DNA from: Hevea brasiliensis
Taxonomy: Eukaryota > Streptophyta > Magnoliopsida > Malpighiales > Euphorbiaceae
DNA length: 64,000 nucleotides
Direction: 5' to 3'
NCBI RefSeq assembly: GCF_030052815.1
Contig: NW_026614701.1
Span: 62,001 to 126,000 of the forward strand
The position numbers and the translations under genes are program-made. Position 1 is the first letter of the stretch; the number at the start of each line of letters is the position of its first letter. This document shows, piece after piece, positions 58,725 to 64,000 of the stretch. The notes beneath the pieces are model-generated. The model saw only the letters and a list, made by a program, of their open reading frames with translations. It did not search any database and was not told the DNA's origin.

Positions 58725-61700
58725 TGTAACACCCCTATTTGCATAGCTTGGTATATTTCACTGTTCCGGGTGACCGGTGTCGGTCTGGACAATTAAGAGG
58801 ATTAGAACTACACTTAAGACAACTAGATAAGCCTTAAACATAACATAAGAAGTTAAACGAGCCGAGAGTCACAGCGATGGGTGACCTTCTCGGGAACGAT
58901 TATGAAGTCCATTTAAACTCAAATTTAGAACCGTAAAATATGACGCCGCGGTCCTTAGGACCCTTACGAACACAGTGGAAAAGAGAAAATCACGAGAAAG
59001 AACTGTTAAACCAGTCAAATAATTAGGTCAGGGAGTCGAAAAAAATATTGAATTATTTGCAAACTGGGTTGAACCGGCGAGGGGCAATTTGATCAATTGA
59101 CCCCGAGAGCTGACTCCTAACTTAACTGTCAAATAAAATCGGAGAAAAGAAAATTTCGGAATCGAGAATTAAATTAAAAAACTAATAGAAAAAAAAAAGA
59201 GAAAATGAAAAATTGAAGGGAGGTGACATCATGCATGATGTCATAAATCCTATCATTAATAAATTTAATTAAATGGATTTTTTGGTCTTCCATAAGACAA
59301 AATACATAAAAGAAGAAAGAAAAAAAAAAGAGACAAAAAGTCATCTTCCTCACATATTGCCGTCTCCCATCTCTCTCCCTCTCCATTGTTACACCTCCAT
59401 TAAAGCTTGCACTCAAGCTTGAAATTCTTCACTAAACCTTAATAACTTCCATAAAAACCTCATTAGAGCTTGTTTTAGTCACTTGAGAAGAAGATTGAAA
59501 GAGGAAAGAAATACAAAAGATAGAGATTTGAAGGAATTGGAGTTCTAAGAAAGGTTAGTAAGCAAATTTGATAATTTTAGTTTGATTCTTACATTTCTAA
59601 CTTATTGAGCTTGTAAATAAACTTTAAATGAAATGAAATAAATTGTTGAGGGACTATGAGTGAGTTTCGGCCAGCATGTGTATGGGGGTTTTATTGCATG
59701 GTTTGATTGGTTTGAATGGGTATATGAACCTTAATTAGTTGAATGATTATAATTAAAGGCATTGAATTAGCTAAATACAAGGAAATTGTGAACTAGGTTG
59801 GACACTTAGGGTTTAGAGACAAAAAAAAAGTGAAAAATTAGTAAATGATGTCTTAGACCTAATTTAAGTAAAGAAATGGTCAATTGTGACCTAATGAGGT
59901 GTGTTAGGAGTGTTTGAATCAAAAGCCAATTCGGATTGAGTGTGGTTATGCTGCTGATAGCATGACCAAGTTACCTTTAAGGGACCAAAAATGAAATTTT
60001 ACAAGTCCAATTGGTATGAGACCAATTGGGAATGAAAATAGACACTAAATGACACAATTTTCATTTAGGAAGCATGCCCAAAAAGTGACCAAAACCTAGT
60101 GAACAAATTGACCAAACTTGGAAAATCTCAGTCTGCCCTGTACAAACTAACATCATTTGGCCATAACTTGAGCTAGGCATGTCTAAATGACCTGAAATTT
60201 TACCAGTGGACAGTTGAGATATAGACCTAAAACTTTCATGAAGAACACAAACTCAAATTATGCCATTAACCAAGTCATTTGGCCACCCCAAGTTGGTGAC
60301 CTAAAACTGCCAGAACCAAAAATTGCCCAGAATTCTGGGTTAAGTCCAATCCGGCAGTCATGGTTCAAATGGCTATAACTTGGGCTACAAAACTCAAATT
60401 GGAGTGATTCAAAAAGGAGAATAAACTTAAGACAATAGGGAACATTTTCTGTGAAGAAAGTTTTGCTAAATTTCAACAGAAAAGTGATCAATAGAACAGT
60501 GCAACCTTAGACACCAAAACTGAAAATTTATCAAATTTGCCTAAAAGACTTAGAATTTGAATAAACAACCAAAACCAACAAATTTAGTGACCAAAATGTG
60601 GTATGTGGGTGAAGTTGGAATTCTTATACCTATTAAGCCTTAGAAAGTCAACAATTTGACTTGAATAGTGTAGTGAATAGTAACCCTGAAACACAAAATT
60701 TCAAGAACGTCGAGTTTAGTACGTTAGAACTAGGTAAAAGTGAAGTTAAATTTATTTTTGGGTTTATGCTAAGTTATGGTACTGAAACACTGTAAAATTA
60801 TGTATTTTAGTTGAAAAGAATACCAGGAAAGAACCCGAGAACCGAGTCAAGGCCAAGAGGTGACTCGCTTGAGGTTTGTGCACAACATTACTATGCTTTA
60901 AAATTCATTGATAAAGTGAATGAAATATGTATTTTACTTTTGCTTTGAATTGTTAAAAGTTTATTTGTGACATTATTTATGATGTTTTGATTTAAACTGT
61001 GAAAGTTATTGTGTATATTTGAATTAGTAAATTGTTAAGATAAGTTTTGAAACCATAGTGTCATGACCATATATTTGAGCACTTCACTAGCATGACTAGT
61101 GGGGGTAATTAGTTTCGAATTTTGATTCCTTCTCTGGAGAAGTGTTGAGGTGTGCAAGTAGAAAAGGATTTGAATAGATATCCATATATTTGAGCTAGCT
61201 AGCCTTATGATGTGACTTCTCCTTAGCCTCTGGCTATTGAGATTATATTTGTTTCGAATGGCCTGATCTAACTGTGGGTTTTATGAAATGTGTTTGATAC
61301 TTCGAAATGAAATTGTTTGGAATAAAATCTCATAATTCATGTTTTGTGTTTAACTCGCATGCTCAGTTCAATTTTTGAATAAATGTGATTTAAATTCTGC
61401 ATAAAGAGTCTTTTAGTATGTTGTGCACCACTGAGTCCTAGTACTCAGCGATAGCTTTTATTGCTGTCACAAATTTAGAGACTAGAGGAGCAGCAGATTG
61501 AGCTGCTGAGGTGTGAGGATCTATCAGCTTGAAGTTATCGGGTATAATTTATACCCTGACTGTAAATATTTCTTTTGATGTATGTATTACACATAAATGT
61601 ATGGACACGTAAATTCGGTCTTGAGCAGTTTGTACAAAATTTGTATAAAGTTGTAATAAAATTTAGTTTGGATTTTTCCAATGTAGATTTTAGTATGATG

Positions 61701-62180
61701 TATATATAGATTGTTTGTCTTTAATGAATGGAAATATTTTATTTTAATTTGAATGAGATTGACAGATATTATTTTAATGATTATTGAATTTTGGGAATTG
61801 AGAAATGTTGACTGTTGAATTTTGAGACTTGAGAAATTGGTTGAGATTAATTATGAAATTGAAGTAGTGGTTGAGAAAAATTATTAGAAGTGCTTTTTAC
61901 AAGTATTTGAAGAACTATTTTCTCAAAATACAGACAGAACTCTGTCAAAATTTTTATAAAATTTGCGGAAAAATAAAATGGGCAAAAAATTTCAACTAGT
62001 TTCCAACTTAAATTAAATGTTTGATACCAACTAACAAATGCTCACCACTTAACAAAAGTAAGAAAATTGTTTTAAAATCCCTTGTAGGGTACTTAATGAG
62101 TTATCGATAGATGAAGTTCGGTAGTTCATTAGGTATTCTACGGGATCATGTTATGCTTTACAGAGGGATAAGGTGTGACA
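58725..62180 (+). mobile_element. S-family LTR-like element (copy S5), TSD GAACA
   Basis: This 3456-bp element starts TGTAACACCCC, ends GGTGTGACA, with perfect duplications GAACA at 58720-58724 and 62181-62185. No gag or pol. The family stem CTGAGTCCTAGTACTCAG is at about 61431-61448, followed by GCTGTCACA and the palindrome GGGTATAATTTATACCC at 61540-61556. It shares long stretches with S3 (for example around 60000-60780 versus 11460-12240). Confidence 0.88.
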
Positions 62181-62185
62181 GAACA

Positions 62186-62690
62186 CGCTTTATTACATTC
62201 TGCAGTTACCTGTAACCACTTGCCCACTCATTGGGACTGCTTGGAATCGTTTAAAACTACTATCTTCTTTCAGATAATCATCCAGTAATCACCATTAATT
62301 TAATTATTAATAATCTCTGGCTATAAATTAATTAAATTAATTTCATAAAAAAAATAATTTAATTAATTCTTAAGCTTAAAAATAATTAATAAATAAAATA
62401 ATTATTTTTGGTGTAAATAATTACTCTTGGCATCTAGATTGGCTGATTAAGCCATTCTAGATGGACAATATCTGATTTTAGCTCACCCTCTCATTGCACA
62501 AAATTAAAAAATAATCAACTATCACCTTTAATCCCCTTGGGAATTTGAAATTCAAGCTAACTCTATCTAATAAGAATTTAATTTCGAATGAAACTCTAAT
62601 CACTGCAAATTATCATTCCCATAGACTTCTAATCACTGCAAACCTCTTAATTATTGCAAACTTGTCTCTCTAATTAAATTCGATTAACTT
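62186..62690. other. Unassigned sequence right of S5
   Basis: No gene seen. The part 62216-62440 resembles 46528-46790, so it is probably repeat-derived. Two short copies of TCTAATCACTGCAAA lie near 62598 and 62629. Confidence 0.45.
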
Positions 62691-62714
62691 AATTGTCACT
62701 CAAAGAACCCAATT

Positions 62715-62872
62715 ATTTTCTCTCTTCTTCTTTTCTTTTCTTTTTCTTTCTCTTTTCTCTTCTTTTTCTTTCTCTTTTCTCTCTTCCTTTCAGTGTGCTA
62801 CTCCTTCCCTCTTTTTTTTTTTTTTTTCTTTTCCTTCTTCTCTTATCTCTTTTCTTTTCCTTCTCCTCACAC
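62715..62872. repeat. Polypyrimidine tract
   Basis: Nearly pure C/T on the plus strand for ~155 bp, with one mixed interruption near 62790-62805. It is the source of spurious ORFs on both strands. Confidence 0.9.
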
Positions 62873-63633
62873 GATTCTTCTTGTGTGATTGTAGGCGTTT
62901 CATTCTCCAGTTACCTTCCATGACATCAATTCTTGGATTGGAATGGCACTCCATTGCCATTTGGGTGAGCTTCTTCCATTGTTTCATCTTGTCAGCGCAT
63001 CACCATTCAATTGGCATTGTTCCATTCCTCATCCCATCATCGGCTACTCATTAATTCATCACCAGCGCACCATATCTAGCCGATTCATTTTGTTGCAATT
63101 AATTCCAGGTATTCTTGTTTTCTTGTTCTTGCTCTAATTGGTGATTTTGAGATTCTTGATGTTTAATGATGATTGAGAATGTGATTGAGCCATGTTGATT
63201 GCTTCTAGAATTGGAAATTTCATAAGTACCTACCCAGGTACCTGTAATATGTTGATCAGTATCTGTAGTACATTAGTTGGTATCTATAATGTGTTGATCG
63301 GTACCTGCAGTAGGTATTATTGGTCAGTACTTGCAGTTAGTACTAGTAAATTATCTGTATTTGTCAAATATAAGTGTTGTATTTAAACTTGTATATCGGT
63401 ACCTGCATTTCTTGCTTGACTATTATTGCTTGGGAATGCTTATTTTATCCCTTATATTTGTAGAAATGGCATTGGACCCTTTTTCTAATTCACAAGTACC
63501 AATTAGTACCCAAGTACTTGCCCAGATACCTGCCACCTCGTAGGTACCAGTAGCTTCACAGGTACCATTAATGGTACTACAGGTTTCTCCTATCAGCAGT
63601 TGTGTTCCTAGCACTTTTAGTATTAAATACTAG
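62873..63633 (+). other. Possible decayed gene start with GGTACC-rich sequence
   Basis: A C/T-rich leader is followed by a possible donor (CCAGGTATTC near 63107) and a possible acceptor (TTTGTAG near 63463) just before ATG 63466. From there MALDPFSNSQVPISTQVL is read to a TAG at 63541-63543, and Pro/Val/Ser-rich sequence continues to about 63633. I do not recognise the protein. The codons reflect the local GGTACC/AGTACC repeat. It could be the N-terminus of a DNA transposon gene or chance. Confidence 0.25.
63225..63570. repeat. Degenerate GGTACCTG-type repeat
   Basis: Variants of GGTACCTGTA followed by TATGTTGATC recur about every 35-40 bp between 63236 and 63330, and looser GGTACC/AGTACC/AGTACT motifs continue to 63570. 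Confidence 0.6.
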
Positions 63634-63639
63634 GGAGTT

Positions 63640-64000
63640 GTCTATTCAGCCTTATTCTAGAGCTGCTTATTAACTACAAACTTCCTCCAATGATTTTTCT
63701 GCATGTTGTAGTTGTTATATCTTGATGTAATATATTTAACATACATGTAAATACTTGGATATTTGTTGAACAATAAGCAATGTTTTAGCTTTTATTTATT
63801 AATGAAAGTGGCCAAAAAGCCTATCTATCACATTATTCCTCTATTTATTTTGCATAAGTGGCAATAATGTCTACTTAATTACACTTTAGCCGTTATGTCA
63901 GTTTGTTTATTCCATTTTCTGCAGGATCCTTAGGAAAAGCCGTAAAGTCTACCATTTGAGGTCATGAGTCGGCCTTGATTGTTTTATGCTTAGTGTTATC
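63640..64000. other. Unassigned sequence at the right edge
   Basis: No ORF or repeat that I can recognise. Confidence 0.4.

Noticed and set aside
58725..62180. S elements as DNA transposons because the ends form a 9-bp inverted repeat with one mismatch
   Set aside because: TG..CA ends with 5-bp duplications and matching inverted tips are normal for LTRs; no transposase or longer inverted repeat is present.
62693..62987. ORFs on both strands rich in Phe/Leu/Ser or Lys/Arg/Glu
   Set aside because: They come from the polypyrimidine tract.

Overview
The window is a stack of nested plant retrotransposons in AT-rich intergenic DNA. The plant-type Copia and Gypsy lineages (Tat, Ogre-like, Tekay-like chromovirus) and a Mutator-like element carrying part of a plant gene point to a seed plant, most likely a dicot. 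The species cannot be read from the sequence. I found no intact host gene. Every protein-coding stretch belongs to a decayed transposon or to a gene fragment carried by one.

Left block, 1-27764: the oldest layer is a Tat-type Gypsy element on the minus strand, cut into pieces by later insertions. Its gag, protease, RT and RNase H lie at 22222-27764. The integrase zinc-binding region is at 18181-18546, and the integrase core and C-terminus are at 5411-5576 and 1108-1760. Inserted in it are a 12.6 kb Copia element (5582-18175, 5-bp duplication TGAAG) and two LTR-like elements of one repeat family, called S here (1766-5405 and 18547-22221). A third S copy (10481-13570) sits inside the Copia gag gene. 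A fourth, partial copy runs off the left edge (1-875).

Middle block, 27765-46527: a minus-strand Ogre-like giant Gypsy element. It has a 6.2 kb 3' LTR that contains a decayed antisense ORF with its own TATA box, a 60-bp tandem array in the 3' untranslated region, pol, a predicted 184-bp intron between protease and RT that restores the frame exactly, gag, an extra upstream ORF1, a strong hairpin in the leader, a tRNA-Arg-like primer site, and a 5' LTR cut short after 629 bp.

Right block, 46528-64000: AT-rich sequence holding a 1.55 kb Pack-MULE-like element (48234-49783) that carries the first exon, an intron and a later exon of a TM9SF/nonaspanin (TMN) gene. About 20 bp away is a Tekay-type chromovirus (49813-57477) that lacks most of gag. 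A fifth S copy lies at 58725-62180. Beyond 62186 is unassigned sequence with a long polypyrimidine tract and a GGTACC-rich stretch.

The observations most worth following are the captured TMN fragment, the antisense ORF inside the Ogre LTR, the Ogre intron, and the S family, in which all four complete copies have target-site duplications but no internal domain. These features are all decayed or parasitic. I see no sign of a new cellular pathway.
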